Assembly (NCBI GenBank): GCA_910577445.1
Contig: CAJTMZ010000001.1
Span: 103,950 to 148,597, forward strand
DNA length: 44,648 nt
Origin: an uncultured Lachnospiraceae bacterium
Lineage (GTDB): Bacteria > Bacillota > Clostridia > Lachnospirales > Lachnospiraceae
Direction: 5' to 3'
The notes beneath the pieces were generated by a model. It did not search any database and was not told where the DNA came from. It worked only from the letters and a program-made list of their open reading frames with translations. Of the stretch, positions 1 through 8,453 are shown in pieces. Both the position numbers and the translations under genes were made by a program. Position 1 is the first letter of the stretch. Each line of letters opens with the position of its first letter.

Positions 1-430
1 CCGGAAATTTATCTCTCAGTGGAACGACCCCGGTTTTCAGTCACAGATTACAAACGAATGGTACAGCCGCCACCGGGACGACCATTCCTCCCTTGCCCTT
101 TACCTCATTTACGGGAACGGTCGGCTGATTCTTGAGGGCCTTATGAATATTTATCATTTTATTATTTTATCGGGAGCCTGTGCGGGCGCCTTCTTCTGTA
201 TCAGGAGCCGCTCCCTTTCCGCCGCGTTTCTCATTCTCTGCGTTTTCGGCGGTTATTTCTTTCATATGTTCTGGGAGGCCGGCGGGCGCTACGGCCTTGG
301 TTATTTTGTTTTGTGCGTTCCCATAGCCGCTTATGGTTTATGGATGCTGATAAAAACCGTATTGGCTGCCTGTGAGAGAGTTCCCGCATCCCACAGACAG
401 ACCGCAAAAGGAGTCTCAAATGAAGTATAG
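1..430 (+). CDS. C-terminal part of an integral membrane protein, possibly a GT39-like glycosyltransferase (5' truncated)
   Basis: The reading frame is open from the first complete codon (base 2) to the TAG at 428-430, so the gene starts upstream of the window. The visible ~142 residues begin with a polar stretch (WYSRHRDDHSSLALYLIYG), then about three hydrophobic segments and a short basic tail. The motif EAGGRYGLGYFVLCVPIAAYG resembles the last membrane segments of dolichyl-phosphate-mannose-type (GT39/PMT) glycosyltransferases of Clostridia, where an E-x-x-G-R-Y-x-L-P-Y motif is common; this is from memory of the family. An internal ATG at 143 has no good ribosome binding site and is probably not a start. 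It overlaps the next gene by 11 bases, so the two are likely cotranscribed. The family call is tentative; the membrane location is firm. Confidence 0.5.
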   Translation, partial: RKFISQWNDPGFQSQITNEWYSRHRDDHSSLALYLIYGNGRLILEGLMNIYHFIILSGACAGAFFCIRSRSLSAAFLILCVFGGYFFHMFWEAGGRYGLGYFVLCVPIAAYGLWMLIKTVLAACERVPASHRQTAKGVSNEV

Positions 431-1037
431 ACAAATTGTTTTTGATATTGACGGAACGTTGATTGACAGCGAACAGCCAATTCTCCATTCTTTACAGGAA
501 GTGCTGCTTCACCTTACCGGCAGAAAATATCCCCTTGAGGATTTAACCTTCTGTCTTGGAATCACGGGAGAAGATACCCTGAAACGGCTTGACATTCAGG
601 ATATCCCCGCTGCCATGGAATTATGGTTTGATATTCTCCGGCAGCATGAAAACGAGATGGTTCTCTACGGGGAAATCGAGGAACTGATAACACACCTCAA
701 AAAGGCCGGATACGGGCTGGGGATTATCACCTCTAAACCCAGAATCCTGTTTGAACAGGATTTCGGCAAATTTCATATAAGCAGCTATTTTCACCCGGTT
801 GTGTGCGCGGACGATACCAAAGAGCACAAACCCACTTCCGGCCCGCTCTTAAAATACATGGAACTCTCCGGCGCGGAGAAAGAGGACATTCTGTATATCG
901 GGGACAGCGTCTATGACAGTAAGTGCGCGGAAAACGCCGGTGTGGATTTTGCACTGGCGGTCTGGGGCAGCCATACGAAGACCACTCCCGCAAATTATTA
1001 CTTAAAAAATCCCATGGATTTACTGTCTGTTTTGTAA
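420..1037 (+). CDS. HAD-superfamily hydrolase (phosphoglycolate phosphatase-like)
   Basis: A 205-residue cytoplasmic phosphatase of the haloacid dehalogenase superfamily. Motif I is FDIDGT (residues 8-13, nucleophile Asp9 and acid Asp11), motif II is the IITSKP segment, motif III the Lys in EHKPTSGPL, and motif IV is GDSVYDSKCAENAG, giving the Mg2+-binding acidic residues. The helical cap between motifs I and II fits subfamily I (Gph/PgmB/YjjG-like). The start at 420 is chosen because AAAGGAG lies just upstream and DIDGT then falls at the usual distance from the N-terminus; a longer in-frame version from 372 would lack a ribosome binding site. Substrate cannot be told from sequence: small phosphorylated sugars, phosphoglycolate or nucleotides are all possible. 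Confidence 0.88.
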   Translation: MKYRQIVFDIDGTLIDSEQPILHSLQEVLLHLTGRKYPLEDLTFCLGITGEDTLKRLDIQDIPAAMELWFDILRQHENEMVLYGEIEELITHLKKAGYGLGIITSKPRILFEQDFGKFHISSYFHPVVCADDTKEHKPTSGPLLKYMELSGAEKEDILYIGDSVYDSKCAENAGVDFALAVWGSHTKTTPANYYLKNPMDLLSVL

Positions 1038-1043
1038 AAATAT

Positions 1044-1051
1044 GCTATACT
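1044..1051 (+). promoter_or_regulatory. Probable extended -10 promoter for the carbonic anhydrase gene
   Basis: TGC followed by TATACT at 1046-1051 forms an extended -10 element. No strong -35 hexamer is visible 17 bases upstream. It lies right after the HAD stop codon and about 75 bases before the carbonic anhydrase start. Position and motif only. Confidence 0.35.
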
Positions 1052-1127
1052 TATACCAAGCGGATATTCTTGCGCGGCGCCGGAAGACGCCCCGCCAAAA
1101 ATATAAAAAATATGGAGGACACACGTC

Positions 1128-1691
1128 ATGCATGAAGGAAATGTATCAGCAGCAGAAGCACTGCAAAAATTGAAAGAAGGAAACCAGCGTTATTTATCAG
1201 CCGCCACCTGTCCGGGCGACGTTTCGCAGGCAATCAGACAGAAAACCTGCGATGAGGGACAGCACCCTTACGCAATCGTTATTACCTGTTCCGATTCAAG
1301 AGTGATTCCTGAAAGTATTTTTTCCGCGGGAATCGGCGAATTGTTTGTAATCCGGGTAGCCGGCAACGTTATGGATAAGCATCAGCTTGGAAGCGTTGAA
1401 TATGCCGCCGACCATCTGGGCTGCAAGCTGGTAGTGGTTCTCGGCCACGAGCACTGCGGCGCGGTGGGAGCCGCCATGGGACACGTGCCCGAAGGTTTTG
1501 TAAAATACATAACTGACGAAATTAAAAGAGCAATCGGTGACGAGGCGGACGAATACCGCGCCTGCTGCCTCAATGTGGCTCAGAGCGTTGCCGTTATAAA
1601 GGAAAGCCTTGGCGTTAAGGATGACGACGAGCTTAAGGTTTGCGGCGCTTTCTACCACATCGGAAGCGGCGAAGTTGAATATCTGGACTAA
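1128..1691 (+). CDS. Beta-class carbonic anhydrase
   Basis: A 187-residue zinc enzyme that interconverts CO2 and bicarbonate, supplying bicarbonate for carboxylations and pH balance. The two signature blocks are present: CSDSRV (Cys54, Asp56, Arg58) and GHEHCG (His107, Cys110), giving the Cys-Asp-His-Cys zinc-ligand set with the Asp/Arg dyad. Length is typical of the short clostridial plant-type beta-CA. GGAGG at about 1113-1117 sits a normal distance before the ATG. The gene is likely monocistronic: it has its own probable promoter upstream and a strong hairpin terminator shared with the convergent transporter operon downstream. Confidence 0.93.
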   Translation: MHEGNVSAAEALQKLKEGNQRYLSAATCPGDVSQAIRQKTCDEGQHPYAIVITCSDSRVIPESIFSAGIGELFVIRVAGNVMDKHQLGSVEYAADHLGCKLVVVLGHEHCGAVGAAMGHVPEGFVKYITDEIKRAIGDEADEYRACCLNVAQSVAVIKESLGVKDDDELKVCGAFYHIGSGEVEYLD

Positions 1692-1772
1692 TGCTTTGTC
1701 CTAAAGCTTTGTTCTAAACGCCCTGACATGAAAACGGCAATTTCCGTTTGAGCGGGCGGCAATCACGAGTAA

Positions 1773-1806
1773 AAAAGCTCTCCGGCATTTTAGCTGGAGA
1801 GCTTTT
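1773..1806. terminator. Bidirectional rho-independent terminator between convergent genes
   Basis: Perfect 11-bp arms (AAAAGCTCTCC at 1773-1783 and GGAGAGCTTTT at 1796-1806), extendable by GGC/GCT with one G-U pair to a six-base loop. The A-rich left arm and T-rich right arm give a U-tract on either strand. It ends the carbonic anhydrase transcript (+) and the BceAB-like transcript (-). The TAA stop of the minus-strand permease lies at 1790-1792, inside the hairpin. Confidence 0.85.
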
Positions 1807-3880
1807 CTTCCACATTCCGCTTAAAACTTACATAGGTAACCGAAAAATAAACCAGATAGATGCCGAAGAACAGCAGAATACTCCTTGCAAAAAATTTCAG
1901 GGGCGACGCCGGAACGCCCGTCATGGCCACAAAACTTTCGCTTGCAAACAAAATCATTTTCCCACTGATGACAATGGCAAGTATGGCCGGACATAAATAA
2001 TACGCCGTTAGCTGCTTTAATATCAGGGTATTTATCTGATTGCTCCTAAGGCCCAGCTTTGCCAGAACATCATAGCGGTACTTATATTTCCCGGAATCGC
2101 TTAACTGCTGCACCGACAGAACGGTTACCGCCACGCAGACGAAAACCAGTCCGATATAAAACAAAGGAATTATCAGAGACGCCAGCATGTACTTTACCTC
2201 GGGAATCAGATTATCCCTCACCAGATTTTCCACCGCATAGTTTATAATCTTGTCGGAACCGCAGCACAGGAAATCCTCCTCCTCATAAGAAGCCTCAAAG
2301 TCTCCTGTAAACTCCGGGTCTTCTTTTCTGAGCAGCCTGTCCAGCTTTTTTAGCAAATCCCCGGATATTTCTCCCTCCGTCTTTACCGCCAGCTCCGAGT
2401 AATAAGGCTTCATTCTTTTTATTACGGCGTCCGGGACCACAACCAAATAATCCGCGCCGTTATGCCCGTCCTGGGAAAAGGCTTCCCCGCATACCCCCGC
2501 GCATTTCAGATAATCCGCCTCCTTAAGGCCCTGTATTTCCATACCTCCGCATAGTTTTTCCATCTCCTTTGCAAGCCGCGGCTTTATCTGCACCAGAAAT
2601 TCATCTGTATTAATCCATACTTCCGCATATCCTAACATTTTCCGGAGGCGGTTGTAATCCGAAATCCCCATATAAGTATCGTATTCATAATAAACGTTTT
2701 GACTCTCCAGGAAATTCCTGATTTTAACCATATCCGGGCTTCCGTCTTCCTGCAGGAATATGGTTCCATACTCTTCTATATGCGTAAGCATAAAGGTGTT
2801 TACCTGATTTTTTTCATCGGTATAAATATGATAGGGATAATACGCCTCCACCTTTACATCTTCTTCAATAACCTTCTTTTCTTCGACAAAATCATTTTCC
2901 GTATCTCCGCTCCAGATTTGAATATCAAAGGGAAATTTTTCGTCCAGCACCGTATTCTCATATTCGCTGAACATAAGCGCAATGGAAGCTCCCATAAGAG
3001 CCAGCGTAAACAATGCCGTCAGCGTTCCCATGGTAAACTGCATGGTGCGTATTTTGGAGGCAAACTGCCGCAGCAAAAACAGGTTCTGACCTTTGTAAAT
3101 ACCGTTTCCCCTGCCCCGGACATAGCAGATAATCCACGCCGAAATACCGATATAAAACAGATAGATTGTGAGCACCAGCAGCACCAGAAAGACAAGGGTT
3201 TCCCCCGTACCGGAAAGATGGCCGAACCAGCGCCAGAACATCAGAATAAATGCCACGGCCGCCGGAAAAAGAATTTTCTTAAACTCCTCGTTCCTTTCCC
3301 TGATTTCCTCATTCTGACGCTTTGCATTCATCAAAGCCTGAATGCTCATTTTTCTGAACTTCCGCCTGCACCGAAACAGGGCAATCAGATAGCAGCCCCC
3401 GTAGCACAAAGCCGTCATCAGAATCGTTCCCCTATGAAAACTTATGTGCAGACGATAATCCATTCTTACCATGGCAAACATTACCGTCATCAGAACCTGC
3501 TGCAGCAATATGCCGAAAACGACGCCGCCAAGAAAGGAAATACTCCCAAGAAGCATATTTTCCCGCATATAAAGTCTGGAAATCATTTTCTTTTTCATTC
3601 CCAGAAGCAGGTAAATGCCGAACTCCCCGCTTCTTTTTTCCAGCATGAACCGCACCATATAATGTATCAGCCACGCCACAATCAATATGATGAAAAAGGT
3701 GGCAAACCCTATCATCACTTCCATCATGCCTTCCGTTTCAAGATGCTTGTTCAGTTCATTTTGAAATATCAGGCTGTTGAAAGCATACATGAACGCCGTT
3801 ATCACCGTCATGGTCAGCATATAAACCGTGTAATCCCGCACGGAACGCTTCATATTGCGGAAACTGAGTTTAGCCAGCAT
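1790..3880 (-). CDS. BceB-like ABC transporter permease (FtsX family), antimicrobial peptide resistance
   Basis: About 696 residues with the BceB/VraG architecture: an N-terminal helix after KLSFRNMKRSVRDYTVY, groups of membrane segments, a large extracellular domain (roughly residues 310-560) between the seventh and eighth segments, and three C-terminal segments. BceB-type permeases work with a dedicated ATPase to free lipid II-cycle targets from peptides such as bacitracin and to signal to a partner histidine kinase. The ATG at 3878-3880 is preferred over the GTG four codons upstream, because GGGAGG would directly abut that GTG. It overlaps the ATPase gene by 11 bases, implying translational coupling. 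The actual peptide handled is not readable from sequence. Confidence 0.88.
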   Translation of the reverse strand: MLAKLSFRNMKRSVRDYTVYMLTMTVITAFMYAFNSLIFQNELNKHLETEGMMEVMIGFATFFIILIVAWLIHYMVRFMLEKRSGEFGIYLLLGMKKKMISRLYMRENMLLGSISFLGGVVFGILLQQVLMTVMFAMVRMDYRLHISFHRGTILMTALCYGGCYLIALFRCRRKFRKMSIQALMNAKRQNEEIRERNEEFKKILFPAAVAFILMFWRWFGHLSGTGETLVFLVLLVLTIYLFYIGISAWIICYVRGRGNGIYKGQNLFLLRQFASKIRTMQFTMGTLTALFTLALMGASIALMFSEYENTVLDEKFPFDIQIWSGDTENDFVEEKKVIEEDVKVEAYYPYHIYTDEKNQVNTFMLTHIEEYGTIFLQEDGSPDMVKIRNFLESQNVYYEYDTYMGISDYNRLRKMLGYAEVWINTDEFLVQIKPRLAKEMEKLCGGMEIQGLKEADYLKCAGVCGEAFSQDGHNGADYLVVVPDAVIKRMKPYYSELAVKTEGEISGDLLKKLDRLLRKEDPEFTGDFEASYEEEDFLCCGSDKIINYAVENLVRDNLIPEVKYMLASLIIPLFYIGLVFVCVAVTVLSVQQLSDSGKYKYRYDVLAKLGLRSNQINTLILKQLTAYYLCPAILAIVISGKMILFASESFVAMTGVPASPLKFFARSILLFFGIYLVYFSVTYVSFKRNVEEKLSS

Positions 3881-4652
3881 GGGATAACTCACCTCCCGTC
3901 AGAGACAGAACATCCAGAATTTTCTGCAGAAAAATTTTTCCCGTTTTCTCCCCTCTTACAAGCTCATGGAAAATCTTCCCGTCCTTTAAAAATAAAATTC
4001 TGCCGCAATAACTGGCGGAAAAAGCGTCGTGGGTGACCATCAAAATGGTGGCTCCCATGCTCCGGTTCAAATCGGTAAAGGTTTCAAGCAGCGTCTGCGC
4101 CGAACGGGAGTCAAGCGCGCCTGTGGGCTCATCCGCCAGAAGCAGCTTCGGGTGGTTCACCAGCGCCCTGGCGCAGGCGCACCGCTGCTTCTGGCCGCCC
4201 GACACCTGATAGGGAAATTTCTCCTTAATATCCTCTATATGAAGGAGCTTTAACATCTGCATACACTCCTGCCTGATTTCCTCTCTTTCCCGGCCCTGCA
4301 GCGTAAGGGCAAGAACAATATTTTCCTCAATGGTAAGAGTGTCCAGCAGATTGTACTCCTGAAAAACAAAGCCCAGATTTTTCATGCGAAATTCCGACAG
4401 CTCATCCTCGTTCATCTCGGTGATATCCGTATTCTCATAATAAATATGGCCCGCCGTCACCCTGTCGATGGTGGCAAGCACGTTTAAAAGGGTCGTCTTT
4501 CCCGAGCCGGAAGCTCCCATCACCCCCACAAACTCTCCCTTTTCCACCTGAAAACTGACGCGGTCTATGGCCTTTGTCACGTTTGACGCGTTTCCGTAAT
4601 ATTTTTCAATATCGCACACTCTGATATAGCTGCCGCTTTCGTAATCGTCCAT
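3870..4652 (-). CDS. BceA-like ABC transporter ATP-binding protein
   Basis: A 260-residue MacB/LolD/BceA-type ATPase. Counting from the ATG at 4650-4652: Walker A GASGSGKT 46-53, Q-loop Gln98, signature SGGQ 151-154, Walker B LLLADEP 170-176 and switch His208. The DEPTGALD sequence is characteristic of this peptide-transporter class. This start is preceded by AGGAGGAGG; an in-frame start 22 codons upstream adds only a basic extension without a ribosome binding site. It is the first gene of the transporter operon and is separated from the upstream kinase gene by a hairpin terminator, so it should have its own promoter in 4660-4730, presumably under control of the adjacent response regulator. 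Confidence 0.92.
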   Translation of the reverse strand: MDDYESGSYIRVCDIEKYYGNASNVTKAIDRVSFQVEKGEFVGVMGASGSGKTTLLNVLATIDRVTAGHIYYENTDITEMNEDELSEFRMKNLGFVFQEYNLLDTLTIEENIVLALTLQGREREEIRQECMQMLKLLHIEDIKEKFPYQVSGGQKQRCACARALVNHPKLLLADEPTGALDSRSAQTLLETFTDLNRSMGATILMVTHDAFSASYCGRILFLKDGKIFHELVRGEKTGKIFLQKILDVLSLTGGELSHAG

Positions 4653-4731
4653 AATAACCAGCCTCCTCCTGTTTTTATGTATTTTTCCATATTTCTTTTT
4701 TATTCTAGCATTCTCCACTTTCCCTTCCTAT

Positions 4732-4778
4732 AAAAAAAGATTGCGGTAATCTTACTTTTTTGAAAGATAACTGCAATC
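4732..4778 (-). terminator. Rho-independent terminator after the BceRS-like operon
   Basis: On the minus strand a long imperfect stem (GATTGC ... GCAATC, 17 positions with three mismatches) is followed directly by seven T residues. It lies 7 bases past the histidine kinase stop codon and separates regulator from transporter transcription. Confidence 0.75.
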
Positions 4779-4784
4779 CGCGTT

Positions 4785-5810
4785 TTATTCTCGCTTTATA
4801 TAATTGCTCACAGGAAAATCCAGCGTCATTTTCGTTCCCCGCCCCGGCTGCGACTGCGCCGACAGCCCGATTTCCAGCCGCTCGCACAGTCTTTTGCAAA
4901 GATACAGCCCCATTCCGGTGGCCTGTTTATGACTGCGTCCATTGCTTCCGGTAAATCCCTTTTCAAAAATCCGGGAAAGTTCTTCGGGTAAAATCCCCAC
5001 TCCGTTGTCCTCTATCGTCAGCCTCACGCCGTCCTTTTCGCGTTCCGTATAAATGAGGAACACCGGCGATTCGCTACGGTACTTCACACTGTTTCCTATC
5101 ATCTGGTTTAAGATAAAGGAAATCCATTTTCCGTCCGTGTAAACCATATCCTCACAGCAAACTTCCGCCCTGACCTGATGACGGATTAAAAACAGCCTGT
5201 TTTTTGCCAGAACCTCCTCCGCTGTTTTCTGCAAATCCGTCTTTTGAATCAGGAAGTCTTTATAGACGTTTTCCATTCTGGCATAATAAAGCACCTTATC
5301 CACACAGTTTTCGATTTTCTGGTTTTCCAGGCTGATTTCACGCAGATTTTCCTGTGTCACGCTCCCCGGCCTTCTCCCGTTTTCGCAAATCAGCGCAATG
5401 CCCGTAATCGGCGCCTTTATTTCATGTACCCAGCTTTCTATGTATTCCCGGTAATCCCTCCGCGCGTCCTCTGTCTTCCTGATTTTCTCAATCACGGATT
5501 TGTTGGAAAGATGCATCATCTTTTTATACAACCTGTCCTCAAGACGGCAGGAATAAGGCAGTAATTCCCCCAATAAATACCGCTGGTCGATTTCCGCCAG
5601 AATTTTATCGATTTCGTCAAAATATCTTTTTCTCTCCCGGTAAGTGATAAAAAGCCATAAAGCCAATATAACCGTCCAGAAAATTAATATTAAGGCAGAG
5701 CCCGCGCTGCCGTAACCCGTAAGCCGCAGAAAGGCGGACAACGCCCCCATGCAGATTACGTGGAGTATGAGAAGCATGAACTTATCCTTCAAAAACGGCA
5801 TCAGCTTCAT
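4785..5810 (-). CDS. BceS-like intramembrane-sensing histidine kinase
   Basis: A 341-residue kinase with two N-terminal membrane helices (about residues 11-29 and 37-56) joined by a very short outside loop and no sensor domain, the hallmark of intramembrane-sensing kinases that receive their signal from a BceAB-type transporter. The phosphoacceptor is His129 in ESWVHEIKAPITGI. The N box (QMIGNSVKYR), G1 (DNGVGI) and G2 (GMGLYLC) of the ATPase domain are all present. The start overlaps the response regulator stop by four bases (ATGA). Known biology of the family suggests it activates transcription of the neighbouring transporter when peptide is bound. Confidence 0.9.
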   Translation of the reverse strand: MKLMPFLKDKFMLLILHVICMGALSAFLRLTGYGSAGSALILIFWTVILALWLFITYRERKRYFDEIDKILAEIDQRYLLGELLPYSCRLEDRLYKKMMHLSNKSVIEKIRKTEDARRDYREYIESWVHEIKAPITGIALICENGRRPGSVTQENLREISLENQKIENCVDKVLYYARMENVYKDFLIQKTDLQKTAEEVLAKNRLFLIRHQVRAEVCCEDMVYTDGKWISFILNQMIGNSVKYRSESPVFLIYTEREKDGVRLTIEDNGVGILPEELSRIFEKGFTGSNGRSHKQATGMGLYLCKRLCERLEIGLSAQSQPGRGTKMTLDFPVSNYIKRE

Positions 5811-6481
5811 ATTCTGTATCCTATTCCCCTTTTCGTCTCGATAAAATCCTTTATGCCAATTTCCTTTAGCTTCTCGCGGATTCTTGCCATATGAACGCTT
5901 AATGTATTGTCGTCAATAAAAATCTGGTTTTCCCACAGATATTCAATCAAATCCATTCTGGAAACATATTTCCCCGGGCACTGAAACAACTGGTACAGAA
6001 TTTTCATCTCGCTTTTGGTCAGCTCCGCATGCTTTTCCCCGCAGCTTAATCCGCATCCCGCAATGTCCAGTTCCACGCCGCTGTGCGAAAGCTTCGCGGC
6101 TTCCTTCAAAGACGGCTTTCCCGCCCTTTTCAGCACCGCCGCAATCCTCGCCAGAAGCAGCGGCGGCTGATAGGGCTTCGTAATATAATCGTCCCCGCCC
6201 TTTAACATTCCTGTCAGCTCGTCCATGGAATCCGTGCGGCTGGTCAGAAAAATAACCGGCACATCCGTCCTCTCCCGGATTTGCGTACACACGTCAAAGC
6301 CGGAAAGGGCCGGGAGATTCACATCCAGAAGAACCAAATCAGGATTTTCCTCCCGGATTCGTTCCACAATATTATCAAATTCACTGAAAGCCGAAACCTC
6401 ATACAGGGCGTTTTCCAAAAGTACCTTCAGTTCCCTTCTTATAATGGTTTCATCCTCTATGATTACTATCTTCCGGTTCAT
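5807..6481 (-). CDS. BceR-like response regulator (OmpR/PhoB family)
   Basis: A 224-residue regulator: receiver domain (residues 1-115) with acidic Glu9/Asp10, phosphoacceptor Asp53 (LVLLDVNLP), Thr80 and Lys102 (TKPYQPPLLL), then a winged-helix DNA-binding domain ending ETKRGIGYRI. The start at 6481 follows GGGAGGGCGGC; the longer in-frame version begins inside the acetyltransferase gene and is unlikely. It follows the acetyltransferase gene by 34 bases and overlaps the kinase by four, so it may be read through from upstream as well as from its own promoter. Likely target: the promoter of the ABC operon at about 4700. Confidence 0.92.
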   Translation of the reverse strand: MNRKIVIIEDETIIRRELKVLLENALYEVSAFSEFDNIVERIREENPDLVLLDVNLPALSGFDVCTQIRERTDVPVIFLTSRTDSMDELTGMLKGGDDYITKPYQPPLLLARIAAVLKRAGKPSLKEAAKLSHSGVELDIAGCGLSCGEKHAELTKSEMKILYQLFQCPGKYVSRMDLIEYLWENQIFIDDNTLSVHMARIREKLKEIGIKDFIETKRGIGYRI

Positions 6482-6515
6482 GCCGCCCTCCCATGGTTTT
6501 TCCCCGGCGCGGTTT

Positions 6516-7283
6516 TCAATACCCCCGAATCTCGTAGGCGTCATATTCGTGGCTGAAATGATATCCCAGCTTTTCAGCCAGCCCTACGGACCACAGATTC
6601 TGAGCGTCCCAACTCGGATACATTCCCCGGTTTAAACACTCCAGAACCAGCCTCGCCCCGCATACGGACGCCAGCCCTTTTCTTCTGCAGTCTTCCCGGG
6701 TATCGATTTCAATCTCAATCCCGCCCTGATAACTTGAATAAGAGGAAGCTCCCGACACAATCGTTCCCTCTTTTAATACAGCCGCTCCCAGCCCCAGGCG
6801 CTTATAGTCTTCATAGCTTTTATACCGGGACACCAAATCCCGGGCCCAGCTCTCCCTTCCGCACTGCCGGTATATGTCCTCGTCAATCAGCTTCACTTCA
6901 TAGCCGGACGGTAAATTATCCACTATGGCCAAAAGACTTTTCCTGTCGAATACATCTTTTTCTTTTTTTATGGCGTACCGGGTTACCCGCTTTGCCTTTT
7001 CACCGTAAACCTCTTCAATTACTCCTGCCCACCCGGCATTTTGCGGAACCATAATTACAAAATCTTCCGAAAACCAGTCAGGTTTACAGCCTGCCAGTTC
7101 TTTGTCCGGCTCCCCCGCAAAATAGCAGAAATCCCCCAGAATAATCATTGCCGACAAAGGCTTTTCTTTATCCGTCACATATATTTTTCCCATAACGCCC
7201 TGCAGCGCAGACCAGATTAGGGATTCCTCCCAGCCGTCAAATATACGCTCTATTGTTTTCGTACTGCCCGTTTCGTAAACCAT
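6516..7283 (-). CDS. GNAT-family N-acetyltransferase
   Basis: 255 residues. The C-terminal half carries the acetyl-CoA-binding region of the GNAT fold: IEIEIDTREDCRRKGLASVCGARLVLECLNRG matches the beta4-alpha3 segment with an R-R-K-G-L-A pyrophosphate loop, followed by SWDAQNLWSVGLAEKLGYHF, the usual N-x-x-S-x-x-x-A-x-K-L-G-F end motif. The N-terminal half is the extra domain seen in the larger GNAT_acetyltran group (ZmaR-like zwittermicin acetyltransferases), from memory. The ATG follows GAGGGG by about eight bases. The acceptor is unknown; its place beside a peptide-antibiotic module makes a detoxifying role possible but unproven. Confidence 0.82.
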   Translation of the reverse strand: MVYETGSTKTIERIFDGWEESLIWSALQGVMGKIYVTDKEKPLSAMIILGDFCYFAGEPDKELAGCKPDWFSEDFVIMVPQNAGWAGVIEEVYGEKAKRVTRYAIKKEKDVFDRKSLLAIVDNLPSGYEVKLIDEDIYRQCGRESWARDLVSRYKSYEDYKRLGLGAAVLKEGTIVSGASSYSSYQGGIEIEIDTREDCRRKGLASVCGARLVLECLNRGMYPSWDAQNLWSVGLAEKLGYHFSHEYDAYEIRGY

Positions 7284-7318
7284 TCCGGCACCCCTCTTTT
7301 AATGTTTCTTCTTACCTC

Positions 7319-8101
7319 TTATGATAATAGCACATTTTTTCTAAATACTTCAATCAATGTATTCGGAATATACAATCCCTGGCCAAGATAAGTCTCCGCA
7401 TCGGGATACTGTTCATCAATAGCCGAAAAAGCCTCGTCCAGATATGACTGCTTTGCAAGAAAAGCATCCTTCACCGCAGCCGCTTCCGTCTCACCTTTGC
7501 CAGCCGCCAGCATCCGCTGATAATACATTTCCGCCTTTGGCTCATTTACCTCATTGGTCAGCAGATAATCCTCCATGATTTGCCGGCGGTCCACGCCAAG
7601 AGCCATAAGCAGTATAGCCGTCAGCAGTCCGCACCTGTCTTTGCCCTCGGTGCAGTGCCACAGCACGCTTCCTTGCGCAAAATCGTGCTCCATCACACAT
7701 TTTGCCGCTTTACCCAGATTCCTTCTGCAGGATTCTTCCGTTACCATCATGCGGTACAGGTTTTCCATTTTCGGAATAACCGCTCCGATTTGACTTGTCC
7801 CCAGACTCTTCTCATGGGAGATACCGGCTAGCCCCTCGTCAAAAACCGGGATTGGCAGGTACGCCGCATGTTCAGGCACCGCGTCCGGCCGTTCGCCGCG
7901 TTCCGTTTCCGTTCTCAGGTCTATGACCCTGGCAAGACGCTGGTTCTTTTGCAGATTCAGTATATCCGCCGGTGTTGCGTCCGCCAGATTTGCCGAACGC
8001 AGCAGGCGCCCGGCGGCAATTGTGTGCCCGTCTGTTGTCGGAAGACCTCCCAGGTCACGGACATTCTGTATTCCTTCAAAAATGATTCTTCTGTTGTTCA
8101 T
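7319..8101 (-). CDS. Tyrosine-protein phosphatase (Y_phosphatase3 / Mptp-B-like family)
   Basis: 260 residues. The cysteine phosphatase loop is HCTEGKDRCG at residues 149-158 (nucleophile Cys150, Arg156), and the extra Asp155 is the feature that marks this atypical family, whose members act on phosphotyrosine, phosphoserine or phosphoinositides. The N-terminus NVRDLGGL plus LLRSANLA is also characteristic. AAAGGAG precedes the ATG at the normal distance. It is first in a same-strand series with the acetyltransferase gene (35-base gap) and may be cotranscribed with it. No signal peptide is visible, so it is probably cytosolic. Confidence 0.88.
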   Translation of the reverse strand: MNNRRIIFEGIQNVRDLGGLPTTDGHTIAAGRLLRSANLADATPADILNLQKNQRLARVIDLRTETERGERPDAVPEHAAYLPIPVFDEGLAGISHEKSLGTSQIGAVIPKMENLYRMMVTEESCRRNLGKAAKCVMEHDFAQGSVLWHCTEGKDRCGLLTAILLMALGVDRRQIMEDYLLTNEVNEPKAEMYYQRMLAAGKGETEAAAVKDAFLAKQSYLDEAFSAIDEQYPDAETYLGQGLYIPNTLIEVFRKNVLLS

Positions 8102-8152
8102 TTGAGTCTCCTTTATCTGGTTTGTTAAGTCTTTTTCACATCTAAACAGGAT

Positions 8153-8395
8153 TTATGAATAAATTCCATTCCCATTGTTATCTGTATAACTATAATTTAC
8201 TTTCACAGGAATTGGACAGTTCATGGAAAAATAAGTGTGGTATTTTGCTATGATTTTTCCAATCATTTGATGTTCTTTTCCTGATAAAGACATCCAAAGG
8301 GCATCGCCTTTTAATCCCTGATTTAACGTTTTCGCGCCTGATAATTGCAGCCTGTTAAAAACATATTGCGCAATAAAAAATAACCTAATCGTCAT
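8153..8395 (-). CDS. Hypothetical protein, 80 residues
   Basis: Not recognised. The support for a real gene is AGGAGG seven bases before the ATG and its place 58 bases after the 169-residue gene on the same strand, making a two-gene unit. The protein starts with a mildly hydrophobic segment (MTIRLFFIAQYVF), has a basic middle and a polar, Asn-rich C-terminus; no zinc or catalytic motif is seen. It is the last gene on the McrBC side before the ordinary chromosomal phosphatase gene and is noticeably AT-rich, as is the rest of the island. Confidence 0.55.
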   Translation of the reverse strand: MTIRLFFIAQYVFNRLQLSGAKTLNQGLKGDALWMSLSGKEHQMIGKIIAKYHTYFSMNCPIPVKVNYSYTDNNGNGIYS

Positions 8396-8453
8396 ATGCA
8401 GCCTCCTTTTAATTCAAGAATAAGTATACTGACCATTTAAGCTTTTTTGAATC

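Noticed and set aside
1296..1658. A 120-codon open frame opposite the carbonic anhydrase
   Set aside because: Antisense shadow of a gene whose active-site motifs are certain.
2699..4036. A 445-codon open frame on the plus strand opposite the BceAB-like genes
   Set aside because: It lies wholly antisense to two clearly recognised genes, is rich in His/Gln/Lys as expected for reverse frames, and has no ribosome binding site or family.
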